The notes under the pieces are model-generated. The model saw only the letters and a program-made list of their open reading frames with translations, was not told the origin of the DNA and ran no database searches. DNA of 64,000 nucleotides from Artemia franciscana (Eukaryota; Arthropoda; Branchiopoda; Anostraca; Artemiidae): assembly GCF_032884065.1 (NCBI RefSeq), contig NW_027062926.1:46122-110121 (forward strand), read 5' to 3'. The first letter of the stretch is position 1; every line of letters starts with the position of its first letter. This document shows positions 21,171 to 32,355 of the stretch, piece after piece. Position numbers and translations under genes: made by a program.

Positions 21171-24100
21171 TTTCATAGGTTTTTCTAGATAAATCCAAAG
21201 CTTGGTCACATTTTGTTTTTATGATTTTTTTTTATTCTTAATATTATTTTTTTATCTTTAGGCTGATTAGGCTTTTTTACGCTGATCTTTAAGCTGATGT
21301 TCGTTGGGCTGGAAAAGGGACAAGATATATTATTTGTTACACTTCAGGCTGGTAATGGAGAGTTGCAATTCTTCAATATTCCTAAAGATTTGGTTCTTTA
21401 TGTATTACATTGCCACCCCAAGGAAGCAAAAAAGATTTTTTTAATGTTCACCCTTCAAAGTTTCTTAACATTTGAAGTTAATCAAAAGAGATGGGAAACC
21501 ATGCAGAGCCTGATTTCAAGCAATTTTACATAGCTGTAATATGATTAAATTATTGCTGGTGGTTCAAGCGAATAGCCTAGGACTATTATGACTTAAACTA
21601 AAAAGCATAAAAAGGCCACAGATCTATCCAGTAATTTAGTTTTTGATAAAGCTGTTACTAAAGTTCAGTATGCAACATGTTATTTTGAACTAATGGTATC
21701 CAATATTACTAATTAAAATTCAAGTTAATCGAGATATAATTTGGGCTTGAGTGATTATGTCACGCTTTAGCGTAGCCCAATTTTAGTATGTTTTTTTTTT
21801 TCAATTATACGTGGGCCCAAGCAAGTAATCGTTTCTGTCAATAAAAGAAAACATAGATATAATACAAAAACAACGCCCCTAATTTATAAGTTCCTGAAGA
21901 AAAAATGTTATGCAGCATTACCAAATGTTCAGTATCTGAAAGAAACTATCTTTGAAAGTATCTAATTTAACAACTAGGTTAATCTTGGTCCCACTTTTCT
22001 TCCCATGATTTACTTATTTTGTTTTGTTTTTTTGTTTTTTTACTTCGAGATCAAATTTGATCTCAAATATGATTTCTATTTGGTTAGCTATGTTAACTAA
22101 ATAGCATCATTTTTTATCTCATAAAAAAGAAAAAAATAATATAAAAACATTCTAGGACCTGGGTAGAGCCGTGAACAAATTGGAGAGGATCGGAGGTTTC
22201 CTCTCTCTGATCCCTCGAATTCTCCTGTCAAAGTCACCACCATTGCGATTTATTGCTTGTTGTATTTATTCCTTTGTCTCCCAGGTTGTGTTTTTTTGTC
22301 ATTCACTTTTCTTTTTAAATCTTTGAAAAACTAAATTTTCGGTTCACTTTTTGGTTTGAAAAGTTAATGCTGAATGTGTAAAACTGACGCAGAATCCTCA
22401 TTTTAATTAAATTAGCTGTTCCTTAAAAAGAATTAAAGTTCTTTTCTTTCTACACATCAATAACTATATTACTGAACAATTACCAAGTCACATTCTTTTG
22501 TTTTGGGCACTTCGATGCATTGTATATACCTGGTATAACATCCATTTTAGCTTAGATGGTCGTAATTTTTGTTAAATGATATACAGTTTTAATCTTGTGA
22601 TTTCTGATCAAATTGAACTTTTGACTTGAGCATTTTTTTGTTCTAACTTCAAAACATTAAGGTCATTTTAGATCATTATTTTTGGTTATTGCCGGCTGGG
22701 GTTTTTCTTTACTAGTAGCAGCTATTGCTGCAACCATAATGCAGCTATCACTGCAACCATGATAATTATTTTTACTAATTACCAACTTAAACAGTTAAGA
22801 CAATTTGACCTGTTATCCTTTTATATTGCTATCTGTTGTCATTGCAACTGATGTGATTACATAGTTTTACTACAACATCATTTATGGTTGAAAGCTACAA
22901 ATATGATGTTGTTTGTCATCTTGTACACGGAAATACAGTTTTTTTGTGTTTTATTTTTAACATTATATTAAGTACTTATAAAAGCATCTGGACATAGTAA
23001 TTTCTATCCAAATGAACTCTTTTTAAACAGTTTTCTATGATGTTCCAGTGCCCTGTTAGCAGTGAAGAAGGAAAAATAGGGAAAAAAAGGACAAATCAGT
23101 CCTACCAATGCAAAAAAGAGATATTCCTTGTTGTTCAAGCCTGGGGGCTTTAATTTTTCTGTATGTGGTTTTCAGCAATGGCAAAACACAATGGCGAACC
23201 TGCCATTTTGATCCAATACCATTTATGATAGGTTTAAGGCTATTTCCCAAAATTCCCACAAATTTGTTTTCACATTCACCTTTTACTATCAATATGTACA
23301 ATATATAAAATAAACAAGAAATGATCAAGCTAAGCTTAAAAGAAACAAAAACAGGAGTAAAACCAACACCCCCTATGCTTTTTATACACCAGAACACAAC
23401 TTGCACTTTACTGAAACCAAAATACAAGTTAAATGTTTTTGCTTTTGTGATGTTAATAAACATTGAATTATCAAGAGTTTCAGGGACAAATATCAATATA
23501 ATTCGACAGCAAACCTCCATTTCATTATATCTTTTCAGTATTCTTGTTTAATGTTGACTTCTTTCTTTATTTTCGATATTATAACAAACAAAACTTGTAG
23601 CTCAAATAAGAATTGTTTCAGTAAAGTGAAAATGATGTTCCAGTCTTTACAAAGCATAGAAGGCATTAACCCTACTCCTGTTTATAGTAGTTTCTGTTGG
23701 TTTCAAGTTTTAAAGGGGAGAGAAGGGAGACTCCCCCATAAAAGTCCTAGGCTATCAGCACCCAGTGTTGACACTTTAGGATTTAGCTTATATTTTCAGT
23801 TTAACTAAGCTTATATGTTAGCACACTGGACAACTTTGTCAGCACATTCTTTATATCTCCCCTCTAAAAAAAAACTCAAACCCAAGCTGCACTCCTGAAT
23901 TAATGTGCTAAGATCTATTGTATTTTGACAGAAAATAATTTTAACAAAAGTCTGAGGACTCTTAATTTTACTTCTTTATCTTTTTTCAAACTCTTTCTTC
24001 AATCTACTTCCCTTTGTGATCTAAGGACTCTGATGAGATGGTCATCAAAGTTCTCTCTTAAATGTTCTATTTGGCAGTGAACAGCAAGATCTTAGCATTT

Positions 24101-24641
24101 TGATGAGTAAAAATTGACTTAATGATATACAGGCTATTATTTATGATGATGATGAGTATCATGGTAATGTGACCAAAGATACTCTTTCTGAATTTCCCAC
24201 AGCAAAAAAATCCCTGTTCTAATGAGTAAAATGTTATTATACATCTTATTTAAAAGTTGTATATTTTTACTACTATTTAGTATTTTGTTGAGAATTCATG
24301 TCTGAATTATTGTTTTTTATTGGTTAAACACAGAACAAAGGACAAATCCAATTTTTTTGGATTCATTGGAACAGGTTCAAAAGAAAAACTTGTCCTCTGA
24401 AAACAGGATGTTTGGCAACTCTAGAAATAGACCTGCAGCACATTCAACATCCAAAGAGAGTAGTCTGTTTTGACCTTTACAACTTAGCTTAATCTTTACT
24501 TATACGGTTTTAATTTTTAGGAAAAGGTAAAGCTGCAGCTGTTGCAAAAAAAAAACTGTAAAATTCTGGAAAAAAATCCTTAAAAATGCTAAAATACCCA
24601 CTTGTATTATTGCTAAAAGGATTCCGTGGTTTAGATGTACA
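21171..24641. other. No gene recognised; diffuse old repeats
   Basis: AT-rich. The ORF at 21297-21533 (78 codons) has no recognised domain. 23320-23460 and 23590-23720 carry related sequence in opposite orientation (CACTTTACTGAAAC and its complement, CACCCCCTATGC versus GGCATTAACCC), a decayed inverted pair that also makes the 154-codon reverse ORF at 23056. 22640-22800 has GCAGCTAT/GCAACCAT repeats. No exon supported. Confidence 0.4.
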
Positions 24642-26484
24642 AGCAGTCCACTACATATGGAGACACATTAAGAAAGCAATTCTTACTTCATAACATGCAA
24701 AATCATCCTAGTTAACATATTTTGCAGCAGGAGACTTCACTTCTTTCCTTCTTTTTCCATTTTTTTTTTCAAGGAAATTCATAATTTTTCACAAAAACAT
24801 TTTGTTCAATTTTGAAAATGTGGCTAAAAGCAGTAAATGCAATGCCATCTTAAAAACAATTCATATGCATTGCTATTAAAAATACATTGGCAGAAATACA
24901 AAATAAAGCACCATGTACATATTTGCTAAAAACAGAATTGAGAATAAATGTTAGAAAAATGAATACAAAAATTACCCTTTTCTTATTCTGGATGATCTAG
25001 AAGTTTCACAATCAGAGGGAGTTATACAGATGATTATTTTTTTTTTATGAAATGTGATGAATCAAGATTACAATAAACACAGATGATTAATTTTTGGTTA
25101 AATGTGATAAATCAAGATGATAATACATATGATAATAAATATGATTTATTTTGGCCCTTGTCTGGTGCCAGGTGAACTTTGAACCGGCTGATGAATATCG
25201 ACTTTGTATAGCCCAGTGGTCTGTAGTAGCAGATGGTGTAACCTGGCACCTAAATTGGTAAAAAAAAAAGGTTTTCCAATAAAACCTGGCAAGATAACCA
25301 GCCATGTGGTCATCAGATCTCCTGCTCTTGGGGATTGCTTCACACATTGAATGCCATAGATGTTCATTTTGTGTGTGTACACCAATCATAGGGTCCCTAA
25401 TATTTAACAAACGGTCGGAAAACGTTGTGTGTTCAACCTACTGTAAGCTCTCCAACAATCTTGCATTATGGTTGTTTTTGGATGAAACCAATTGCACATA
25501 ATGTCAAACAATGTGTCGGCTGATTGGCCAGGAATGGGAAAATAAGAAAAATTCTAGAGTCCCTCTCAAGTCCCCCAAACGCCCACTAATGAAACATCCT
25601 CTTTTGTACTTTCTTTTTCTAATCTGTGTTTTATCAATCTCAACAATTTTCCCTGCGCTACCCAATTTTCACACTATGCTTATCTACAAAGTATAAATAT
25701 AGTTCATGACAAAAACTTTGCCAACCAACGGTAGTATGTATTGAAATACCAACCTCATCAATCATGAATTGTTGAATGTGGGATCCTCTACTCATATTGC
25801 AAAAAAAAGCATCATTTTGGTTATTTGTTGATAAGATAGTTTTAAACTTTCACCAAGTCCCTGCATGAAGACTTCATAGAAAATTGCATTTTTTTTAACT
25901 GTATGACCACATTGCTCTGTTCTTCTTTTCACACAGCTGAATACATATCTTGTTGGATTAAAATGGCATTCTCTTTTACATTCAGGGGATAACATTGTGT
26001 TTAGAAGAATATTATGATCAGTCAAAACTGTTGTATGTCTTCTTATGTTTGGTGTAATGCTCTAAAAGGCATTATTTTATTTTCACACAAGGTACATCAA
26101 TTTTTCATTAATGGCATGATTCAAACATTTTTCCTTCAAGCACAATTCTATACTTAATAATTTCAATATCTCACTGTTTTTGAGTAAATCTGTGATATGG
26201 CAGATCATTACTAGAAAAAACTTCTAAAAACTAGGTGTAGCAATAATTTTCCCATTTATAAAAAAAAACTTTTGTAGGATGGCATATCTTTCAGCATAAA
26301 TTTGGAAACAAACAAAATACTTATAAAACCAGGGCTTTATTCAAAAATCTTATTGAAAACTCGAAAAGAAGGAAAGAAGTGAAGATAAAGGTCCTCCTGC
26401 TGTAAAATATGTTCACTATGATTATTTTGCATATTATGAAGCAAGGATTGTTTCTTAACATGTCTCCTTATGTGGTAGACTGCT
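24642..26484 (-). mobile_element. Merlin-type DNA transposon with long inverted repeats
   Basis: A 1.84 kb element bounded by inverted repeats of roughly 130 bp. 24642-24775 (AGCAGTC, then GGAGACACATTAAGAAAG and GCAGGAGACTTCACTTC) returns in complement at about 26370-26484. Between them is a reverse-strand ISXO2-like transposase pseudogene. Merlin elements (IS1016 relatives) carry such transposases. I found no convincing 8-9 bp target duplication, so the exact ends are uncertain by some tens of bases. Confidence 0.75.
25087..26025 (-). pseudogene. Merlin/ISXO2-like transposase, frameshifted
   Basis: A DDE transposase that would cut and paste the element. N-terminal part (25792-26025): LLNTMLSPECKREC followed by FSCVKRR, resembling the family's zinc-ribbon region. 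Middle (about 25600-25660): KIVEIDKTQIRKRKYKRG, where the Asp codon at 25633-25635 is the first catalytic residue. Then HPKTTIMQDCWRAYSRL, second Asp at 25458-25460, and in a shifted frame NIRDPMIGVHTQNEHLW with the Glu at 25363-25365, then DDHMAGYLARFYWK. So all three acidic residues persist, but at least two frameshifts and several stops break the gene. Assignment rests on motif order and spacing. Confidence 0.78.
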
Positions 26485-26959
26485 CATATATTTATAACCA
26501 CTTCATTTTACTTTACCCCCTAACCACCCCTCTAATGTGCAAATACGTAGCCCAATGATGTATTTCCCTTGAATTTTTCCTATATATCACTATTTTGTTT
26601 CAATTTAATGCCTATAAACTGAATCAATATTGACAAAATCAAGAAACAGATATATCCTGGGAAATATATACTTTCAGCTATATGATTGCATATAAGGGGA
26701 AAGGGTGTTCAGAAAAATGGTTAAATTTTATAGGAATGATAAAAGTAAGTATTTTTGGATTTTTTAAAAGAAGTTAAGTTCAGAATTTTACAGTGATTCT
26801 TTCTTAACAGCCCTTTTTGTAGGCTACACTGACTTGGATTTTTTTTTATTATTAAATGAAAATAGTAAAAGAGAATGGGTCTACTGCTAGAAATCTTAGC
26901 TTAATCAGTTCATAAGAATAAAGTTTTCAAAACCTAGAGGAAAAAAAGTATACTCAAAC

Positions 26960-27020
26960 TGAAAAAATTCTACCTTAGCTACTTCTGGCTATCTTGGAAA
27001 GAGGTTATGCTAGGAAAATA
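26960..27020 (+). repeat. Left member of an inverted pair around the gypsy element
   Basis: Carries TTCTGGCTATCTTGGAAAGA then GGTTATGCTAGG and AACTTTCAG. The complement occurs at 31465-31530 (CTGAAAGTTCCC, CCTAGGCATAACCGCTTTCC, AAGATAGCC). The pair encloses the gypsy element and the MITE at 31066. Confidence 0.6.
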
Positions 27021-27129
27021 AAACTTTCAGTAATGAAACCAGAAACCAGGGCCAAAAAAACTCCAGGAAGGTATTAACAAGCTTCCATGTTAGCCCTCCT
27101 CTGATTTCTGGGTCTTAGAAATTTGCCTA

Positions 27130-27134
27130 CTTAA
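27130..27134. repeat. Target site duplication (left) CTTAA
   Basis: Five bases immediately before the 5' LTR, repeated at 30802-30806 immediately after the 3' LTR. Five-base duplications are typical of Ty3/gypsy insertion. Confidence 0.85.
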
Positions 27135-27251
27135 TGAAATGAACTTATTGATTGCTTTGTTTAAGAAGTTGTTATTTATTTATATATTTTGTTTTAGGTG
27201 CTTTGGTCAATATATGTATTAACTGAATAGTCCATCAAAGAAGTCATTGCA
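27135..27251 (+). repeat. 5' LTR of Ty3/gypsy element, 117 bp
   Basis: Begins TGAAATGAAC and ends CATTGCA (TG...CA). It differs from the 3' LTR (30685-30801, also 117 bp) at seven positions and has no length difference, so the two are about 94% identical. Such short LTRs occur in Mag-related lineages. The next bases (27252 on, TGGTGTCAGAAGT) fit a primer binding site for the 3' end of a tRNA-Leu. Confidence 0.92.
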
Positions 27252-27269
27252 TGGTGTCAGAAGTTCAAC

Positions 27270-27923
27270 ATGGATAGTACACCATCTCCATCAATCAACT
27301 GGTCAAGCCCCAATCTAAAATCAGAATGGAGAAAATTTAAGAGACATTACGAGCTCATGTTCTCTGGTCCACTAAGTGGAAAATCAGATGCAGTAAAATG
27401 CTCATACTTACTGATATGGACAGGAAAAAAAGGACAGGATGTGCTCTCCACTTGGACCTTAACTGACGCGGAGGCAAATAAGCCAAAAGTATATCTGGAC
27501 AAGTTTGAGAATTATATTCAGCCAAGTGCAAACCCTATCTTTGCCAGATACATCTTTCATCAGAGAAACCAAGCGGATGGAGAGACCATTGAGTCATATG
27601 TCACTCAGTTGAAAGTACTTCCCAAGGACTGTGAATTTGAGACCCTAGAAGACCAGCTAGTTCAAGATTGGTTGGTCTTTGGAGTCAAGAATGCAAGAAT
27701 CCGTGAGTGGCTTCTTAGTAAGGGAGCCACACTCACCTTGGCTAGAGCACTTGAGTGCAGTCAAGCTATAGAAACTGTGCAAGAGACCCAAGCACTCATG
27801 GTTAACAAACAGGCTCAGCTACACAAGAGAACAGCTAAAGGTACTGGGTACAGCCAACCTAAAAGTTCAATACAAGAACCAAACCCCCCAGACCCATACC
27901 TTCCATGTGGTCTGCACAGGTAG
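27270..27923 (+). pseudogene. gag: gag (capsid) of the gypsy element
   Basis: 217 codons starting at the first ATG after the primer site. Residues about 10-190 resemble a retrotransposon Gag capsid (WRKFKRHYELMF near residue 21, KVYLDKFENYI near 74, FHQRNQADGETIESYVTQLK near 96, LVQDWLVFGVKN near 129). The C-terminus stops without a CCHC zinc knuckle, and pol coding begins in another frame less than 100 bases on, so the knuckle and the protease have been lost by deletion. The capsid part itself is open. Still readable but unlikely to work as an assembled polyprotein. Confidence 0.82.
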
Positions 27924-27949
27924 AGCACCCATCCTCAGAAGTCAGTCCA

Positions 27950-29435
27950 GCAAACGACTTCCGCTGATCAAGTTTGTCCTCAGTGTCAGCAATCCAGCCC
28001 CAATCAGACCAGTCATCCAAAACCTCTTAAGCGAATTCAGTGATGTCTTTGACAGCATAGGAACACTGCCTGGAACCTGCCAGATATATCTGAAATAGGG
28101 TGATATCCCTACTATACAACCACCAAAACGGGTTCCTTTTGCACTACAAGCTAAGTTCAAAGAGGAGCTAGACAGTCTGGAGTCACTTGGAGTCATAGAA
28201 AAAGTGACCAAGCCAACACAGTGGGTGAATTCCTTGGCTCTGGTGAGAAAGGCAGGTGGGTCACTCAGGATCTGTTTGAACCCAGTTGATTTAAACAGAG
28301 CAATAGTGAGATCACATTACCCTATACCCTTATTTGATGAGGTAGCAGCAAAGTGCAAAGGCGCAAAGAAGTTCTTTAAGATGGATACTGGTTGATGGTG
28401 TTGGACAAACCATCCTCCAAGTTGACAACATTCAATACCATGTACAGCCGGTATAAATGGAATGGATACCCATTTGGATTAATTTCAGTGCAGGATGAAT
28501 ACCAGCAAAAAATGGAGGAGGTCTTTGCAGAACTGGATATTGGGCTGATTGTTGATAATATCACAGGCAATGGTTGTAGTGATGCTGAGCATGATGCCAA
28601 TCTGAGGGCAGTACTCCAAGCTGCAAGAGACAAGGGAGTGCAGTTCAACAAAGAAAAATGTGTTTTCAACACTACTTCTATCACCTACTTCAGACACAGA
28701 CTGACAACATGCAGCATTGCCCTAGACCCAGGGAATACCCAGGTGTTAGAAAACATGCCTGCACCCCAAAACCAGGAAGAACTGCAGACATTATTAGGAA
28801 TGTACAATTACTTGTCTAGATACATTCCCAACCTGGATACACTGAACAAACCCCTCAGAGACCTGTCAAAACAGCAGAAGTTTGAATGGAATCCAAGCCA
28901 CAAGGAGGCCAAGAGAGGGATTCAGAATGCAATCTCCCAAAACCTCTCCTACTTTGATCCCAAGGCCAAGGAGATAGAGGTGATCACAGATGCTTCCCAG
29001 CATGGTCTGGGTGCCCAGCTATCAACAGATAGAGCAACCGTCACTTTTGCATCTTGCTCTCTAAGTGAGATGGAGCAGCATTACTCCCAAATGGAAAAAG
29101 AGATGCTCACAATAACCTTTGCTTGCAAAAGATTTCACCAGTATCTGTTTAGAAGAATGACCTGCATGACCACAGACCACAAGCCTCTTGAGTTGATCTT
29201 TGGGAAATTAATACAAAGGGTACCTCCAAGGCTGCATCAAATGACGTTGGCTATTCAGCTGTATGATATCAAGCTTAAATATAAACCTGGAAAGACTATC
29301 CCTGTAGCGGACACCCTATCCTGCCTGCATCTTGAGGATACAGACATTGAGTCACAGGTGGACAAGGAAGTTCTGGTTCACTCAGTCCTTCAAACTGTAC
29401 CCATAGCAAGCCAAAGGCTAGCACAAATACATTGA
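27950..29435 (+). pseudogene. pol: Reverse transcriptase and RNase H of the gypsy element
   Basis: 27985-28395 (frame 1) encodes the RT start: LLSEFSDVFDSIGTLPG, an in-frame stop at 28096, then LGVIEKVTKPTQWVNSLALV and GSLRICLNPVDLN. At 28385-28395 the reading passes to the frame of 28392-29435 where about a dozen residues around the DxxxGY motif are gone. The catalytic box expected as Y/F-V-D-D reads LIVDNIT, so the second Asp is Asn. RNase H follows: VITDASQHGLGAQL, FASCSLSEMEQHYSQMEKEM, TDHKPLE. The ORF then ends at a stop just before the integrase frame. Dead RT on two counts. Confidence 0.9.
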
Positions 29436-29436
29436 C

Positions 29437-30480
29437 CAATTACACTCTTCTCATCTAGGATTGGTGAAGACCAAAGAGAGGGCCAGAACATCTGTATTCT
29501 GGCCAGGCATCACTCAAGATATTGAGAGGCTGGTCAACCAGTGCAAGGTATGTGCCAGCTTTGCCATGAACCAACAGAAGGAGCTGATGATCCCACACAA
29601 AATACCTGACTATCCACTTCAGCATGTAGCTGCTGACCTGTTCCAGCTAAACAGACAGGATTGCATGGTCACTGTCAATTGCATGAGTCAGTTCTTTGAG
29701 GTTGATTGCCTGACAAACACCATGTCATGGCAGATCATCAACAAACTGGAATCTCATTGTTTCCAATATGGGATTCCTGAGCAACTTACAACTGACAGTG
29801 GCCCCCAGTTCAGTGCAAAGGAATTTGAGCAATTCATGACTGACTGGGGAACCATCCACTCAACCTTGAGCCCAAACTACCCCCAGTTCAACAGCATGAG
29901 TGAAAAGGCTGTTCAAACAGCTAAAAGACTCATGGTGAAGGCCACTGACAGTAAGAGTTACCCATACCTGGCACTATTGGAGTTCCAGAACACACCCATC
30001 AATGGATTTGCCCCAGCTCAAGTAATGGTGGGATGCCAACTGAGATCACTCCTGCCCACCATCACACAAAACATTTGCAACCCAAAGTCTTCCAATTTGA
30101 CCAATTCAGACAACAGAGGGAGAAGGCCCAAGAGGCACAAAGCAAACACTATAATCAGCATGCAAGGAATATGGAACCACTGAAAACGGGTCAGAAAGTG
30201 TGGGTTTAGTTGGCTGACTAGGGAACCTGGAATAAGGCAACAGTTTGCAAGACTAGCAACATCCCTTGTTCATACTATGTGTATCTTGAAGAAGGAGGGA
30301 TGTTCTACTGCAATAGAATACACATCAAATCAAGACAAGACCCAACAGTGACTGACCTGCATGATGGTGCTAGTTGCGAGGTTGAAACCTCTCAATTCTT
30401 CAAGTACCACACCAGACCAGTGAGCATCTGGCCATCCAAGAACATTCCCAATCCCTTAGCTGATTCCCAGGAGACTATGG
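29437..30480 (+). pseudogene. pol: Integrase and GPY/F-like tail of the gypsy element
   Basis: Frame 1 from 29437: QLHSSHLGLVKTK with the paired His and CKVCASF with the paired Cys form the HHCC zinc site. The core shows Asp in VAADLFQL, Asp in TTDSGPQFS and Glu in SMSEKAV, so the catalytic triad is intact. The ORF ends at 30183, and a GPY/F-like module (KTGQKVWV, a stop, then YYVYLEEGGMFYCNRIHI) runs on to about 30380 in another frame. The N-terminal linker to RNase H is deleted. Confidence 0.9.
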
Positions 30481-30667
30481 ACCCCCTACTGCAGAACCTT
30501 TGATATCAAAGCAAGGTGTCACAGACAAAGAGGTGGAGACCACTGATCTGGCTCAGGCAGAGCAGATTAAACACAGAAGAAGCATGATGGTAACTTGTTC
30601 TGGTTGTCAGGTGAAACCCCCAGCAAAGTTGAATTTGAGCATATACAAAACCATTGTTGAATCACAC

Positions 30668-30684
30668 AAAGAAAAGAAGGAAGA
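30668..30684 (+). other. Polypurine tract
   Basis: AAAGAAAAGAAGGAAGA, uninterrupted purines ending exactly at the start of the 3' LTR; the expected plus-strand primer site. Confidence 0.85.
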
Positions 30685-30806
30685 TGAAATGAACTTATTG
30701 TTTGCTTTGTTTAAGAAGTTGTTGTTTATTTATATTTTTTGTTTTAGGTGCTTGGGTCAATATACGTATTAACTGAATAGTCCATCAAAGAAATCATTAC
30801 ACTTAA
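30685..30806 (+). repeat. 3' LTR and right CTTAA duplication
   Basis: LTR 30685-30801 begins TGAAATGAAC and ends CATTACA, followed by CTTAA at 30802-30806. The seven differences from the 5' LTR are all substitutions. Confidence 0.92.
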
Positions 30807-31065
30807 CAGGTCAATTTGACCTAGGCCTATTAAAATTTTGACAAAACAATATTTTATGTTAATTTTTAGTTGTCAGTTTTTCTCTGGTTCTAGCTATGAA
30901 ATCCAATTCTGGTTATTTGTGTAAAATTTTAAGCCACATCAATGGGTCTTATACAATATTTAGAAAATGTAGGCCTATTTGTAGATCTTTGAAACCTTAT
31001 AAATTGTGATTAGGCAAAGTTGTGAAGTTAAAAAGCTTTGTTGTAATTCATTCAAGTAGAAGATA

Positions 31066-31325
31066 GGGTAAGACAACTGGTACTGGGACACTTTGATCAC
31101 TTTGCCTATTCTGGGACAGAATCTTTGATTGGATTACAACATGTCTAATACTGGGACAAAAGACTTTAATCTTGGACACCCAATCTAGGCTATACATTTT
31201 TCTGGGTTGCTTCCAAAAAACCTGTTGTCTTTTGTCCCAGTATTGGACATGTTGTAATCCAACCAAAGATTCTGTCCCAGAATAGGCAGAGTCATTGAAG
31301 TGTCTCAGTACTGGTTGTCTTACCC
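31066..31325. mobile_element. Foldback MITE flanked by TA
   Basis: A 260 bp element whose two halves are inverted copies. GGGTAAGACAACTGGTACTG at the left returns as the complement at the right, and the arms stay similar for about 105 bp. TA flanks both ends (31064-31065, 31326-31327), suggesting a Tc1/mariner-type duplication. A relative lies at 49525-49690. No ORF belongs to a transposase. Confidence 0.72.
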
Positions 31326-31369
31326 TATTCTATTTTGCAAGATTTCACTTTTTTAACACAGATTTTTGA

Positions 31370-31545
31370 GGGTCATCAAAGGTCAGGGCCCCCAAGAAGG
31401 GTGAACGATTATAGGTAGTTACTTTAAAAATACCTTCACAGGACATAATTTAGTCTGTAGATCCATCCCTGAAAGTTCCCTTTTCATAACCTAGGCATAA
31501 CCGCTTTCCAAGATAGCCAAAAGTAGAATTTTACCCTCAAACCGA
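31370..31545. repeat. Right member of inverted pair and old repeat
   Basis: Contains CCTAGGCATAACCGCTTTCC then AAGATAGCCAAAAGTAG, complementary to 26960-27020. The pair may be two independent insertions of one dispersed repeat. Confidence 0.5.
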
Positions 31546-31649
31546 AATTAAGGCCAGGCTAAGCTTATTTCATTTTTATTGATTTGAAGAGAAAGTTGGT
31601 CTATTATTTAAAACCTCACCTTATTTAATGATGATTAATTAACCCTTCA

Positions 31650-32296
31650 TTTTATTGGATCTTTCATGTTTTCAAGTTTCAAATTATACTGCAGCCAGCA
31701 CTACCGCTTAAGGTTTATGATGCCTGTTCCGATTTCCCATGTTAAATTTCTGGAAGCTTCTATTTCTTTGTACTTCACCACAAGATTAAGATAGAGATAC
31801 CATTCGATAGCGAAGACTGTGTTCTTGAAAATCTCAATCTTAGATTTTTTTTTAGTTTTCCTTATTTTTTTTTATCTTTAAAAAACCTTGTAAATACTTT
31901 TGAAAAGTAGGGTCTCATTAAAAATCTTGTATATCTTTATTTTCGATCAAAATAAAACAATTTACACACCGTTGTATTCAGAACTTCCTGATCTATTTAC
32001 TTGCGTGGTTAAAATTACAATATTGCTTAAATTTGTCTTAAAAACGCAGTTTAAAGTTCTATAAAAAACAGAAAATTGAGAATATTCAATGAATCCGAGA
32101 GGGCGCACAAGTGCTGAATTTGGGTTTATCGTCAGGAGATTCAATGCAGTGGGTGGTTTTGGGGAGAGAACACATATGATTGGGTGTTACTCATCAGAGC
32201 TGTAAACTGCCTGTTGATATCTCTGGGTCGTATCTAAATCTAATATTGTAAAGAAGTTTCTTTACATTGCATCTAATATTGTTCTATGAGAAGATA
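31650..32296. other. Apparently unique sequence upstream of a possible exon
   Basis: No match to the repeat families seen elsewhere in the window and no ORF with recognised motifs. It could be upstream or 5' UTR sequence of the candidate exon at 32297. Confidence 0.3.
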
Positions 32297-32355
32297 ATGG
32301 GTAATAAGAAAGCAGCAGCGTTAAATAAAAGGAGAAAGTTGGGACAGTTCCGAAG
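32297..32355 (+). CDS. Possible first exon of an unknown gene
   Basis: An ATG with an in-frame stop 16 codons upstream opens MGNKKAAALNKRRKLGQFRR, a basic N-terminus, and runs into AG|GCAAGT, the form of the rare GC-AG splice donor. The sequence is not part of any repeat I can see here. I cannot name the protein and see no second exon. The donor is non-standard and the ORF is only 20 codons, so this is weak. Confidence 0.25.

Larger units (their letters stand above)
27135..30801 (+). mobile_element. Ty3/gypsy retrotransposon (Mag-like), defective
   Basis: Complete structural frame: TSD, 117 bp LTR, tRNA-type primer site, gag, pol (RT, RNase H, integrase, GPY/F-like tail), a purine tract AAAGAAAAGAAGGAAGA directly before the 3' LTR, LTR, TSD. 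At 3.67 kb it is shorter than usual for the clade. Missing parts are the gag zinc knuckle plus protease, the RT segment around the DLTDGYWQ motif, and the linker between RNase H and integrase. These losses leave frameshifts, so it could only move if supplied with proteins in trans. LTR divergence says the insertion is not recent. Confidence 0.92.

Noticed and set aside
23056-23520. 154-codon reverse ORF as a gene
   Set aside because: It spans a decayed inverted repeat and shows no domain or splice-like boundaries.
24642-26484. Target site duplication of the Merlin element
   Set aside because: Bases outside the inverted repeats do not match at 8 or 9 bp for any boundary I tried.
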